The position numbers and the translations under genes were made by a program. 64,000 nt of DNA from Myroides indicus (GTDB lineage Bacteria; Bacteroidota; Bacteroidia; Flavobacteriales; Flavobacteriaceae): positions 1 to 64,000 of the forward strand of contig NZ_SOAG01000009.1 of NCBI RefSeq assembly GCF_004364575.1, in the 5' to 3' direction. The notes under the pieces are model-generated. The model did not search any database. It saw only the letters and a program-made list of their open reading frames with translations, and was not told the DNA's origin. Of this stretch, positions 26,280-34,914 are shown piece by piece (positions within the stretch are counted from its first letter, which is position 1; every line of letters begins with the position of its first letter).

Positions 26280-27884
26280 TTATCCTTTTGAGGTGTTTAG
26301 TTTTTTATACAAGTCTTTATCCAGATCATATAAGTCGTCCAGTAATTTAATTTTACCATTTTTATCAATTTGGATAGTCCAATACAATTGATGTATTTGC
26401 ACGGGAACTTTAGAAACCGATATATTATTTGTCTTTTCGGATTTTAATATCTCATTTATTTTTTCCTGCGAGATATTATTGCCTACAATTTCAAAAACAT
26501 ATTGAGCAAGATCAAAAGGATCCTGTACCCGGACACATCCCGAACTTAAGCTGCGTTTATCTATGTCAAAGTTCCATTTGCTCGGAGTATCGTGCAGATA
26601 TACAGCGTGATTGTTTTTAAATAAAAATTTGATTCTTCCCAAAGTGTTTCCCGGACCGCCTTTTTGTACATACCGATACGACCTTGCTTTTGACGGATCC
26701 CATTCTTCGGCAGAAACTACTTTTCCTTGGGCATTGTAAATGGTGAAATTTTGTTTGGTAAAGTAACTTCGGTCTGCAGATGCTTTTGGAGTCAAATCAT
26801 TTTTTAGAATGGTAGGAGGTACTGTCCATGTCGGGTTGAGTACGATGGTGGTTAGTTGTGAAGACAAAACAGGAGTTTTTCTGTCTTTTTTTCCTACAAC
26901 AATTTTATGCGATTGTAATGTGTCATTTTCAGATACGGCAACAAGGCTATAATTTGGAATGTTGATTAAAATGTAGTATTCACCAAATTCTCTAGGAAAC
27001 CAGCGCCAACGTTCTAAGTTTACGATTAGCTTTTCTTTGACCATATTTACTTCCGATACCAAAGCGTCCATCGTTTTTTCATCGGCGATGCCGTTAATTT
27101 TAAGCTTGTGCTTGTTTTGCAACTGTTTTATTCCATCGGCAATTGCCGGAGTGTAAACAGCGGATGCTGAGGAGATGCTGTCTGAAAGATAATTTAAAAA
27201 TATCAAATGATTGACAAGGGTACTCGTTTGAGAAAGTGTATCATTTATGTTGACAGTAGTATTTTTAAATACTTGCAAAGAATCGCTATTCAGTTCGTAT
27301 AAGTCTGTCAGTTTGCTTCGCATACGGGTGTAAACTTGTTTTGCCGGACGTATGCTGTCAAATGAAATTTCTACCGCTTTATTGTCAAGAGCGAGAACCA
27401 TCGTACTGCTCGCACTCAAGTTTTTTGCATCAATATCCCAGTCGTTATATAGTTTGCGGGCATTTAATACTCCATTGTAAAGTTGATTCAGTGCAAGAGA
27501 ATAATTATTAGCAAATAAAATATCGGCTTTCATTTTTTCCTGATCAGACAGTTCAGCGTAATCCTTATTATATTCTTCCAGTTTTGCTATCGGAAACTGT
27601 TCAGTAGGGATTCCGTCTGTCTTTAAATTTTTCAGAACCTCAAGGAGCTGCATGCGGTTTTCTTCTTCTGTCCAGCCAATTTTATATTCGTTTGTTTTGT
27701 AGAATTTTTTAATTTCCTGGGATTCGCCGGAAAGCAAAAGTGTATCTATATCCAAAATATCCGGATGGGCTATGGGCTGTATTTGTACCGTATCGTGATA
27801 AATTACCTGCATAGGCTGAGGTGTTAGCTTTTTGCAGGAAACCATCGTTATTAAAAATAAGAAATAAATGAGCCAATGTTTCAT
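26280..27884 (-). CDS. L,D-transpeptidase lipoprotein (YcbB/LdtD-like)
   Basis: 534 residues. Lipobox MVSCKK near residue 17, a helical scaffold region (about 60-230), a peptidoglycan-binding stretch (AIADGIKQLQNKHKLKINGI, about 250-275) and a YkuD catalytic domain with HDTPSKWNFDIDKR and active-site SSGCVRVQDPFDLAQY (about 455-475). This is the YcbB-type arrangement, forming 3-3 crosslinks in peptidoglycan. The lipobox suggests outer-membrane anchoring. It is convergent with the smaller L,D-transpeptidase gene, 32 bp apart. Confidence 0.9.
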   Translation of the reverse strand: MKHWLIYFLFLITMVSCKKLTPQPMQVIYHDTVQIQPIAHPDILDIDTLLLSGESQEIKKFYKTNEYKIGWTEEENRMQLLEVLKNLKTDGIPTEQFPIAKLEEYNKDYAELSDQEKMKADILFANNYSLALNQLYNGVLNARKLYNDWDIDAKNLSASSTMVLALDNKAVEISFDSIRPAKQVYTRMRSKLTDLYELNSDSLQVFKNTTVNINDTLSQTSTLVNHLIFLNYLSDSISSASAVYTPAIADGIKQLQNKHKLKINGIADEKTMDALVSEVNMVKEKLIVNLERWRWFPREFGEYYILINIPNYSLVAVSENDTLQSHKIVVGKKDRKTPVLSSQLTTIVLNPTWTVPPTILKNDLTPKASADRSYFTKQNFTIYNAQGKVVSAEEWDPSKARSYRYVQKGGPGNTLGRIKFLFKNNHAVYLHDTPSKWNFDIDKRSLSSGCVRVQDPFDLAQYVFEIVGNNISQEKINEILKSEKTNNISVSKVPVQIHQLYWTIQIDKNGKIKLLDDLYDLDKDLYKKLNTSKG

Positions 27885-28157
27885 AATATGTTTGGATATA
27901 TCTCAAATATAGTTATTTTTTATGGGTTTTAATAAAGTTATTGTTTAAAAAGTTTTTATTTTTAAAAATATGTCTTCTTAATGCTAAGTAATAACACTAG
28001 TTTAATGGTATGCTGGTCAGTGATAAAAGTAAATTTATAAAATGTAACTGAGGTTTATTCATTTTTTTGAAAAACGATTTTAAAATCACGAAAAATAGCA
28101 TGTTTCGGATTTTGTATTTCTGAAATTATAACCACATTTGTATATAAAAGGCAGGTT

Positions 28158-29009
28158 ATGGATAGTGAGATCAATATAAATTACCAGCGGATAGCTCAGG
28201 CAATCGATTATATACGGCAGAATTTTAAAGCACAGCCAGATTTAGAAGAAGTAGCAAGGTATTTAAATCTGAGTCCGGCACATTTTCAGCGTACTTTTAC
28301 TGCATGGGCAGGTACAAGCCCTAAAAAGTTTTTGCAGTATATCAGTGTTGAATATGCCAAGCGCATTCTTAAAGAACAGCAGGCAACGTTGTTTGATGCG
28401 GCGTTTGAAACCGGATTGTCCAGTACGAGCAGACTTCACGATTTGTTTATCAGCATTGAAGGCATGACTCCTGCGGAATATAGAAATGGAGGTAGAAACC
28501 TTGTGATTAATTACAGCTTTGCATCCAGTCCTTTTGGTCGCTTAATTGTTGCTTCGACGGAGAAAGGTGTTTGTTATATGGCATTTGAAGAGAATGAAGA
28601 GAAAGCTTTTACTGATTTAAAAGACCGTTTTTTGAATGCTGATTTTCAGCTAGAAAATGATGAAATACAAAAAAATGCCCTTACGATTTTTAAGGATAAT
28701 TCAGATTCATTGTCTAAAATTAGGTTGCATTTAAAGGGGACAGATTTTCAGCTGAAAGTATGGGAAAGTTTATTAAAAATACCGATGGGCAGACTGTCTA
28801 CTTACGGAAATATAGCAGAGCAAATAGGAAACCCCAAAGCTTCCCGCGCAGTAGGTACAGCCATAGGAAGCAATCCCGTTGCATTTCTGATTCCATGTCA
28901 TCGCGTTATTCAGTCTTCGGGAGTTTTTGGAGGTTATATGTGGGGAACGACAAGAAAAACGGCTATTATCGGTTGGGAAAATGCCAAAACAGATGTGTTA
29001 AAACTGTAA
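28158..29009 (+). CDS. AraC HTH plus O6-methylguanine-DNA methyltransferase fusion (Ada-like)
   Basis: 283 residues. N-terminal AraC-type HTH (about 10-110: ARYLNLSPAHFQRTFTAWAG, SSTSRLHDLFISIEGMTPAEYR), then a methyltransferase domain with ending FLIPCHRVIQSSGVFGGYMWG, where PCHR carries the acceptor Cys. It repairs O6-alkylguanine and probably also acts as an alkylation-responsive activator. The N-terminal Zn/Cys Ada domain, the methyl-phosphotriester sensor of E. coli Ada, is absent. An AlkB gene lies 1 kb downstream. Confidence 0.9.
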   Translation: MDSEININYQRIAQAIDYIRQNFKAQPDLEEVARYLNLSPAHFQRTFTAWAGTSPKKFLQYISVEYAKRILKEQQATLFDAAFETGLSSTSRLHDLFISIEGMTPAEYRNGGRNLVINYSFASSPFGRLIVASTEKGVCYMAFEENEEKAFTDLKDRFLNADFQLENDEIQKNALTIFKDNSDSLSKIRLHLKGTDFQLKVWESLLKIPMGRLSTYGNIAEQIGNPKASRAVGTAIGSNPVAFLIPCHRVIQSSGVFGGYMWGTTRKTAIIGWENAKTDVLKL

Positions 29010-29020
29010 CCTTGTTAATG

Positions 29021-29479
29021 TTAAAAGCCAAGTTCAGAGGTGATAAATTCTTTTACTCCGTTATTTCCCGTTAGTTCAAGCCAAGCATCGCTTTTGTCGC
29101 CGCTAACAGAGATTGTAAAAGTAAAAAAACTACAGCATTCTCTTTCTGTTTTAATAAATTCTGTCAGTTCATCTAAAGTTTTATCTGTTCCGGCGAATTT
29201 GAAAGCATAACCTTTTTCGAGTTCTTTTTTCTCGATAATCTGGTTTTTGAGGTTTGCAATAATGGTTTCTTTTCTTTTTTGAAGTTCAGGAGTCGTCAGC
29301 TTACACGATAATTGCTCTTTCTGCATTTCGGTAATGAAGCTTTTGTTGTAAGGTGTTTCTTTTTGCTGATTCATTACTGTATTTTGTTTGTGGGTTTGTG
29401 CTTTTATTTGCGCCGTTCCTATTAAAAATAGTGAAATGAGTACGGTTGTGCTGAGAGAAGGATAGCTAATTGTTTTTTT
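29021..29479 (-). CDS. Small protein with CC motif; signal-peptide start codon apparently lost
   Basis: The first intact ATG is at 29374, giving 117 residues with the motif TERECCSFFTFTIS near residue 80. The same frame continues upstream, without stops, through a signal-peptide-like stretch (SLSTTVLISLFLIGTAQIKA) to 29479. The start there reads ATAAAAAAAC on the minus strand; adding one G would give ATG AAA AAA ACA. The gene is therefore either damaged, read from a non-ATG codon, translated from 29374 without its signal, or affected by a sequencing error. It is divergent from a broken merR gene, suggesting it was that regulator's target. The ERxCC motif recalls small proteins found near metal-responsive MerR genes; function unknown. 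Confidence 0.55.
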   Translation of the reverse strand, partial: KKTISYPSLSTTVLISLFLIGTAQIKAQTHKQNTVMNQQKETPYNKSFITEMQKEQLSCKLTTPELQKRKETIIANLKNQIIEKKELEKGYAFKFAGTDKTLDELTEFIKTERECCSFFTFTISVSGDKSDAWLELTGNNGVKEFITSELGF

Positions 29480-29482
29480 ATT

Positions 29483-29555
29483 TTATGGTTAACTTTGTAA
29501 AGATAAACTGTGGAGTATAGTCAACTGTCAAGTAAAAAATGGAAAAAAACAAACT
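29483..29555. promoter_or_regulatory. Divergent merR-type promoter/operator region
   Basis: Between the two divergent decayed genes. It contains an imperfect dyad, ACTGTGGAGTATAGT (about 29508-29522), and on the minus strand TTGAC elements upstream of a TATCTTTA box. This fits a MerR-family promoter with a distorted spacer, but no binding evidence exists. Confidence 0.4.
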
Positions 29556-29956
29556 ATGTTAATAGGTGAATTATCAAAAGCTTCTGCTTTATCAAGAGAT
29601 ACTATCCGCTTTTACGAAAAGAAAGGTTTGATAACGGAAGGTAAAAAAGAAAGGTAATTTAATAATTATAAAGAATATTCCGAGGAAACTCTGAAGCGGC
29701 TATTGTCTATAAAACAATTAAAAAGTTTTGGGTTTACATTAAACGAGATTGCTGAATTTCGGATATGTTTGATGCTGACCAAGCTACCTGTGAAAGTGTA
29801 TGCCATAAGATTGATGAAAAAATAATACTTCTCACTCAAAAGATAAAAGGATTAGAAATGGCACGTCAGCAATTAACAGCGGGTAAGAAAAGTTGTCAAA
29901 CCGAAGGGGGACCATTAAAAAATCCAAATAAAACTTGCTCTGTGTTTACAGTGTGA
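29556..29956 (+). pseudogene. MerR-family regulator, broken by a stop and a frameshift
   Basis: Translation from ATG 29556 starts MLIGELSKASALSRDTIRFY, a clear MerR winged-helix. The codon at 29655-29657 is TAA after KKER, and the frame then continues FNNYKEYSEETLKRLLSIKQ with a second lesion near 29760: the sequence GAATTTCGGATATG would need one more base (for example CTGGAT) to run EFLDMFDADQATCESVCHKI. The remaining C-terminal part (from 29765) is the coiled-coil and Cys-rich effector end. Two independent lesions mean the gene is inactive unless both are errors. The effector-domain cysteines suggest a metal or redox sensor. Confidence 0.85.
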
Positions 29957-30034
29957 TTATTTTTTTGCCTTGAATAGATAGTGATATTGATTTATCACTC
30001 CAAAATCGTAGAAATATAAATAAGAAAGAAGCAG

Positions 30035-30643
30035 ATGAAGCTATTTGAAGACTTTTCGGAAAGAACTGTAAACCTACTGCCTAAGGACGGGATAGTTCAT
30101 TATTATGGCAAGCTGCTTACTCCGGAACAAGCGGATTTTTATTTCTGTCGGCTATTTGAAGCTATTGAATGGAAAAATGATGAAGCTCATGTTTTTGGAA
30201 AGCGTATTGTAACTAAAAGAAAGGTAGCATGGTACGGAGAAAAACCTTATGCTTACACATATTCCAATACTACTAAATATGCCTTGTGCTGGACTAAAGA
30301 ATTACTGGCATTAAAAGCTATGGTAGAAAAAGAAACTCATGAAACCTTTAATTCGTGTTTGCTGAATTTGTATCACAGTGGAAAAGAAGGAATGGCGTGG
30401 CATAGTGACGCAGAAAAGGATTTAAAAAAAGACGGAGCGATTGCTTCGCTGAGTTTGGGTGCAGAGCGTAAATTTGCCTTTAAACACAAACAGACCGGTG
30501 AAAAGAAAGAATTGTTTTTGGAACGCGGAAGTCTTTTGGTTATGAAAGGAACGACGCAGACATACTGGCTGCATCGGCTTCCTGCCAGCAAACGCATTAT
30601 TGCTCCCCGGATTAACCTCACGTTTAGAACGATTGAAGAGTAA
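30035..30643 (+). CDS. alkB: AlkB-family 2-oxoglutarate/Fe(II) dioxygenase
   Basis: 202 residues. Oxidatively demethylates 1-methyladenine and 3-methylcytosine in alkylated DNA or RNA. Iron-binding HxD is in GMAWHSDAEKDL, the distal His near YWLHRLPASKR, and the 2-oxoglutarate Arg in PRINLTFR; IASLSLGAERKFAFKHK is typical of the AlkB2-like bacterial group. It lies near the Ada-like gene at 28158, so the pair forms an alkylation-damage neighbourhood, though separated by the decayed merR locus. Confidence 0.92.
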   Translation: MKLFEDFSERTVNLLPKDGIVHYYGKLLTPEQADFYFCRLFEAIEWKNDEAHVFGKRIVTKRKVAWYGEKPYAYTYSNTTKYALCWTKELLALKAMVEKETHETFNSCLLNLYHSGKEGMAWHSDAEKDLKKDGAIASLSLGAERKFAFKHKQTGEKKELFLERGSLLVMKGTTQTYWLHRLPASKRIIAPRINLTFRTIEE

Positions 30644-30669
30644 GGTTTGCAGTAAAGCTGAGTCTTGTA

Positions 30670-31023
30670 TTATCGTTCCCAAAATTCATCTGCATTTCGG
30701 GGATAAGAAAGAAAAATGTCGGAGATGTCTTTTGTTTCTTTAGTCAGTTTTTGACTGTTTAACTGATGATATATATAATCTAAAATATCTTGCTTGGTAA
30801 AAGTCTGTTTGTATTCATTTCGCAATTCAGCATTGAGATGTGCAAAACAAACCTCTCCGTCACTTATTTTGTTTTGATACCGTAAACCGGTTCGCTGTTC
30901 TATATTTTGTACAATCGCAGGGTTAATCGGCAGATTCCTGTTGACAGATAAGAACAGAAAAGGCTGTTCCATGTCAAACAGCCTTGTATCCTGAAACAGA
31001 TCCGCAATAGTAAAATGTTTCAT
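30670..31023 (-). CDS. Hypothetical protein
   Basis: 117 residues, no signal peptide or membrane segment. Contains FLFLSVNRNLPINPAIVQNI and HLNAELRNEYKQTFTKQDIL. Not a family I recognise. It lies just upstream of, and convergent with, the alkB gene. The length and codon use look like a genuine gene. Confidence 0.6.
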   Translation of the reverse strand: MKHFTIADLFQDTRLFDMEQPFLFLSVNRNLPINPAIVQNIEQRTGLRYQNKISDGEVCFAHLNAELRNEYKQTFTKQDILDYIYHQLNSQKLTKETKDISDIFLSYPRNADEFWER

Positions 31024-31046
31024 GTGGTGTAGTTATTTGAGATAAA

Positions 31047-31826
31047 TTAAAACTCTCTTTCTTTCAACAAAATTTTCTCGTCATTAATAACTTCATATTT
31101 TTTAGTCCAAAGGCAAGTATCGCCTTCGTATTCATAGGCATAATACTTTCTTTCGAATTCAGGTCTGCGAGGCGGAGCTGCATTTTTATTGCGTTTTCTT
31201 CTTTTTTTAGGTTGGGGTTTCGCCTGTATAGTTGTTTTTTGAACCGTTTCAATCAAATTATTACAATCATCGTATTTATACGTAATGATTATCATTTTTC
31301 TGTCTTCTCCTTCAAATAAAGTAGTTTTGGATAATTTGATCGTTCCGTTTTGATTATACGCAAGAATTCTTCTAAAGCCTTGTTCTCTCTCTTCCGAGTA
31401 TTCTCGCGAAGTCACTACTTGAGGTAATCCTCTGTTAAATTTTGAATAGGAGTTTTCGCCGTCATCTATCAGGTTGTTTTTGTCGTCATAGGTAAATTCG
31501 TTTTGAAAAATGATTTCTCTTGTAATCCCTGTGGATTTATCAAACATTTTTCGCTCTTGATAAAGATTTCCCTGAGCATCATATTCTACTTCTACCTCTC
31601 TTTGTACGTCGCCTTCTTTATCATAAACTCTGTAAAATGATATTATACCGTCTTTTAGCGTATACTCTCTTTTCTCTTTAATTTCGCCATTACTAAAAGT
31701 GGTTTCAGCAAATTCCTTATAGGATTTCCAATTCGGGTTTTCCTCTATCAAAGAAGTGTTTTTTACCTGAGCAAATGCGTTAATAGAGGCGAAAAGTAAA
31801 AGTAGCGTTACAAAATTAGCTTTCAT
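31047..31826 (-). CDS. Secreted protein with YD-like repeats
   Basis: 259 residues. Signal peptide ends NAFAQ; the mature part has several short repeats of the YDxxGN or YDDxNNL kind (EYDAQGNLYQERK, FTYDDKNNLIDDG, AYNQNGTIKLSK, TYKYDDCNNLIETV), recalling the YD/RHS-type beta repeats but without an RHS core. A basic stretch PKKRRKRNKNAAPPRRP follows near residue 220. Probably exported; function unknown. Confidence 0.7.
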   Translation of the reverse strand: MKANFVTLLLLFASINAFAQVKNTSLIEENPNWKSYKEFAETTFSNGEIKEKREYTLKDGIISFYRVYDKEGDVQREVEVEYDAQGNLYQERKMFDKSTGITREIIFQNEFTYDDKNNLIDDGENSYSKFNRGLPQVVTSREYSEEREQGFRRILAYNQNGTIKLSKTTLFEGEDRKMIIITYKYDDCNNLIETVQKTTIQAKPQPKKRRKRNKNAAPPRRPEFERKYYAYEYEGDTCLWTKKYEVINDEKILLKEREF

Positions 31827-32289
31827 AAAATTGATTTTATATAGTTAATATAGTAATAAAGAGCAAATAAAAATGGGTGTTACAATATTTTACTCCTGAT
31901 TTGCCTTAATCAGCTTTGTATGATAATTATTACGAAAATAATCTTTTAAAGTCACTTATTAAAAAATAAAGTAAAAAACAATTGCTGAAAACTAAAATAA
32001 ACTATTTTCAGCGGCGTTATTATCAAGAGGTTTTAACAAAAAATGCATATAAAATAATTGATGATTTATCTAATGTATGAAAAAAACAGACAAAATAAAG
32101 AGTGCGTATTGTGAAATTAAACTGTTTATATTTTGTTATATAGTGTCAAATAAATATTTTTTATATGTTTTTTTAACCTAAAAAATAAATTATTAAATAA
32201 AGTATTTTTTATTTAACATTTAAAATAAAAAACAAGAATTACATATTTTGTATTAAATTTGTGGTGTGAAATATTGAAAAAGGAAAAAA
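31827..32289. other. Long AT-rich intergenic region
   Basis: 463 bp, with very high AT content, between divergent genes. I see no reading frame or structured RNA in it. The only candidate signals are a TAAATTTG box at 32254-32261 for the plus-strand gene and weak TA-rich boxes near 31835 for the minus-strand gene. Possibly a regulatory or bent-DNA region. Confidence 0.5.
32254..32261 (+). promoter_or_regulatory. -7 promoter box for gene at 32290
   Basis: TAAATTTG, full TAnnTTTG match 28 bp before the ATG. Confidence 0.5.
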
Positions 32290-33000
32290 ATGAAAAAGCT
32301 AATTGTATTTTTATCTCTGATGGTAGCTTTAGCCGGTTACAGTCAAAAAAAACCAGTTATTCCTGTATCCGGAGTTCAAAAAGTAGAATATAGCGATATA
32401 AAGCAGATTCTGGATAATAAAGACAAATTAGAACTTACTCGCCGCCAAATCGGTATATTGACTATTAAAAACGAATATATCAAAAGAGATCTTCAGTTTG
32501 TAAACTCTCAACAAAATTTAAAACCGGCGGAAATTAAAATGTATGAGAGAGATTTAAAAGACTCTTATCAGCTTTTTATAGAACGGACATTAACAGATGC
32601 TCAGTTAAAAGAATGGGGGGTAATTCAAAAAAGTATGTTGGCAGAGGTGGAAAGCCATGAAAACTTGAAAACAGACCTTAAAATGCTTGAAAAAAGACAC
32701 AAAGAAAATCTCAAAGAAATTTATACTAAATACCGATATGACCGAAAGTTGTACTATGCACAACGCAGCAACGCCAGGCGTCAGTATGAAACTAATAAGT
32801 TGAAGTTAATTAGTTATTACAAGGCATTGGGAGAAGAAAATGAAGAAGAGGTGATGTCTTTGGAAGAAATTGCTAATCTATATAAAGAGTACGATGACTA
32901 TTATAACAATACGAACACTCCAAGTCCTTTAAATTACCTCGAAATTCAGGAAGAAGGAGGTAAAGTTGAAGAAGCCGTTATAGAAGAAGGAGATTTTTAG
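32290..33000 (+). CDS. Exported coiled-coil protein, unknown function
   Basis: 236 residues. Signal peptide (KKLIVFLSLMVALAGYSQ), then a long helical coiled-coil, including LTRRQIGILTIKNEYIKRDL and a segment LTDAQLKEWGVIQKS that resembles the LTxxQ motif of CpxP/Spy chaperones. The C-terminus is very acidic (EEGGKVEEAVIEEGDF). A periplasmic helical protein is likely; the Spy-like resemblance is weak. The stop codon overlaps a terminator hairpin. Confidence 0.75.
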   Translation: MKKLIVFLSLMVALAGYSQKKPVIPVSGVQKVEYSDIKQILDNKDKLELTRRQIGILTIKNEYIKRDLQFVNSQQNLKPAEIKMYERDLKDSYQLFIERTLTDAQLKEWGVIQKSMLAEVESHENLKTDLKMLEKRHKENLKEIYTKYRYDRKLYYAQRSNARRQYETNKLKLISYYKALGEENEEEVMSLEEIANLYKEYDDYYNNTNTPSPLNYLEIQEEGGKVEEAVIEEGDF

Positions 33001-33014
33001 AAATCTCTTTTTTT
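32990..33014 (+). terminator. Intrinsic terminator overlapping the stop codon
   Basis: Stem GAGATTT / AAATCTC with a TTAG loop and a run of seven T. The TAG stop is in the loop. Confidence 0.7.
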
Positions 33015-33106
33015 ATGAGTATTAAATGTCCTAATAATACCAAAAAACAAGTATATCGTTCCTATTGTTTAGCTAATTTTTAGCTTACTTTGCAAAAAAA
33101 TAAATT

Positions 33107-33475
33107 ATGTCATATCTAAGTAAAGTTATCAGCGGGAGATGCCCTAATTGCGGTAAAGAAAAAATATTTTATGACAAAGGAAATTCTATTACATTCAGAA
33201 TGCCAAAGATGTCGCCTAAATGCCCTCATTGTCACTATAACTTTCATAGAGAAACCGGGTTTTACTTTGGAGCAATGTATGTAAGTTATGGAGTAACTGT
33301 AGCAGAAATGATTACCATTATGGTTTTACGGCTTATTTTAAATGAATTCTTTGGATTGCATATATCTATGCTTGATGCTTTTATTGTCATTGTTGCCGTA
33401 TTGTTTGTATTTTGGACCTTTAACTATAGGGTGTCGAGGATTATGTGGCTGAATATGTTTTATAAAAAAGAATAG
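33107..33475 (+). CDS. DUF983 membrane protein
   Basis: 122 residues. Zinc-ribbon-like cysteines at the N-terminus (GRCPNCGKEKIF and PKCPHCHYNFHRETGFYFGAMYVSYG), followed by two hydrophobic helices. This is the DUF983 pattern; the role is unknown. A compact gene between an exported coiled-coil gene and a tRNA gene. Confidence 0.87.
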   Translation: MSYLSKVISGRCPNCGKEKIFYDKGNSITFRMPKMSPKCPHCHYNFHRETGFYFGAMYVSYGVTVAEMITIMVLRLILNEFFGLHISMLDAFIVIVAVLFVFWTFNYRVSRIMWLNMFYKKE

Positions 33476-33495
33476 CATTATATAGGGAAGTTGTT

Positions 33496-33503
33496 TATAT
33501 TTG
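33496..33503 (+). promoter_or_regulatory. Promoter box for tRNA-Trp gene
   Basis: TATATTTG, full TAnnTTTG match, 16 bp before the tRNA acceptor stem. Confidence 0.5.
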
Positions 33504-33519
33504 CACGCTTTACCGAAAA

Positions 33520-33590
33520 ACGGGTGTAGTTCAAGGGTAGAATAGCGGTCTCCAAAACCGTTGATGGGGGTTCGAATCCCTCCACCCGTG
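33520..33590 (+). tRNA. tRNA-Trp (CCA anticodon)
   Basis: 71 nt cloverleaf. Acceptor stem ACGGGTG pairs with CACCCGT, discriminator base G; anticodon stem GCGGT/ACCGT encloses loop CTCCAAA, giving anticodon CCA for tryptophan; T arm has the invariant TTCGAAT loop. The CCA 3' end is not encoded (CAA follows). Confidence 0.95.
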
Positions 33591-33596
33591 CAAAAG

Positions 33597-33628
33597 AAAT
33601 CCTTGTAGTTTTGTACAGGGATTTTTTT
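33597..33628. terminator. Terminator after tRNA-Trp
   Basis: An 11-bp stem with one G-T pair (AAATCCTTGTA / TACAGGGATTT) followed by T run; it sits between the tRNA and the convergent AraC gene. Confidence 0.75.
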
Positions 33629-34499
33629 ATTCGTAATGTTTTAAAAAATCTTTTGGTGTTGCTCCTGTTTTTCGCTTAAAAACTTTCGAAAAGTAAGAGT
33701 AATCATCGCAACCTAAGACGGATGCGATTTCGGCAAAATTTTTTCGAGAGTAAATCAGCATTCTCTTTGTTTCAAGGAGTACTCTGTTCCAGATTACTTC
33801 GGTCGTCGTTTGGTTTACGGTTGCTTTGCAAATCCGGTTAAGGTGTTTAGGACTCAGATTTAGTTTTTCGGCATAGAATAAAGCTGATTTCTCCTGGATA
33901 AAATGCTGTTCCAGTAAATCTTCAAAGCGCTGAAAGTGCAGATTATACGGACTGTTGGTTTTTTGGAAGCGCTCTCCGGATAGTAAAATTCTGTTGATTT
34001 CGATGTAAAACTGAACCGTCAGATTCACTAACATCATATCTTTGCGCCAATAATCTCTTTTTACCTCTTCCAGCATTCGCTTAAAATAGTTAGTAATGTG
34101 ATGCTGGTGCTCATCGGATAAACAAATTCCGTTCGGAAAAAATATAGAGCGGAATACAGGATATTCTCTCAAAGTTTCGCGGACAAAAAACAAATCAAAA
34201 AATTCCTGATTGTGGAAAAAGATATAGCCATTGATGTCATCCGACAACTCCCAACTGTGCGTTTGTCCGGGAGCCAGCGTAAAAACAGTGCCGGGTTTTA
34301 CGATGTAGCGATTAAAGTCTATTTCATGCGTTCCGGAGCCTGCCGTAAAAATCATGCTGGTATAAAAATTGTGTTTATGCGGTTTCTCAATTCTGCTGTG
34401 ATTAATCAGTAAGTGATTGGGAATGGTATTGGCATAAAAGCTTATTTCTTCTTTGTGGTGAACCAGATCGCCAATCTGTAAAATGTCTATTTCATCCAT
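33627..34499 (-). CDS. AraC-family transcriptional regulator
   Basis: 290 residues. N-terminal cupin-like sensor (HKHNFYTSMIFTAGSGTHEI, VKPGTVFTLAPGQTHSW) and C-terminal double HTH (LNLSPKHLNRICKATVNQTT, IASVLGCDDYSYFSKVFKRK). Effector unknown. It is divergent from a small lipoprotein gene at 34608 that leads a YgiB/YgiC-like set, so it could regulate that set, though nothing in the sequence proves it. Confidence 0.88.
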   Translation of the reverse strand: MDEIDILQIGDLVHHKEEISFYANTIPNHLLINHSRIEKPHKHNFYTSMIFTAGSGTHEIDFNRYIVKPGTVFTLAPGQTHSWELSDDINGYIFFHNQEFFDLFFVRETLREYPVFRSIFFPNGICLSDEHQHHITNYFKRMLEEVKRDYWRKDMMLVNLTVQFYIEINRILLSGERFQKTNSPYNLHFQRFEDLLEQHFIQEKSALFYAEKLNLSPKHLNRICKATVNQTTTEVIWNRVLLETKRMLIYSRKNFAEIASVLGCDDYSYFSKVFKRKTGATPKDFLKHYE

Positions 34500-34607
34500 A
34501 TTGTAACCGATGATTATTTTTATAAAAGTAATAAAATCTTTTTTTAAAGCTTTGGGGATTGCAAAACAGTATTTTATTTACAAACTTTGTTTTCTCAAAA
34601 AAAGACA

Positions 34608-34901
34608 ATGAAGATAAGTATTATTACTATCGTTTTAGCAGTGGTTTTTTGCAGTGCCTGTACACAGCAGACTGCAAATAAACTAGAAGCACTCGATACC
34701 AAATCATCTCGTGAAGTTACGATTAAGTCAGAAGTTTCAGGAGACAGCATTTTGCACATTACCCATCAAAAAATATGGGCAAACGGACAAATTGTCGCTC
34801 AAAAAACAGATACCGTTAAAACGGCAAAAGAAATCACTGCCTGGGGAGAAAGCAATCCCGTTAGCCTGGTAAAAACGCCTATTTACGTTACTGTTGAATA
34901 A
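34608..34901 (+). CDS. Small lipoprotein, unknown function
   Basis: 97 residues with lipobox CSAC and mature sequence of beta-rich character (HITHQKIWANGQIVAQ). ATG 34608 is used; an upstream in-frame TTG adds a non-signal-like stretch. It is 13 bp upstream of the next gene's start, so the set 34608-36435 is probably one operon. No family recognised. Confidence 0.7.
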   Translation: MKISIITIVLAVVFCSACTQQTANKLEALDTKSSREVTIKSEVSGDSILHITHQKIWANGQIVAQKTDTVKTAKEITAWGESNPVSLVKTPIYVTVE

Positions 34902-34914
34902 TTACAAATCAAAG

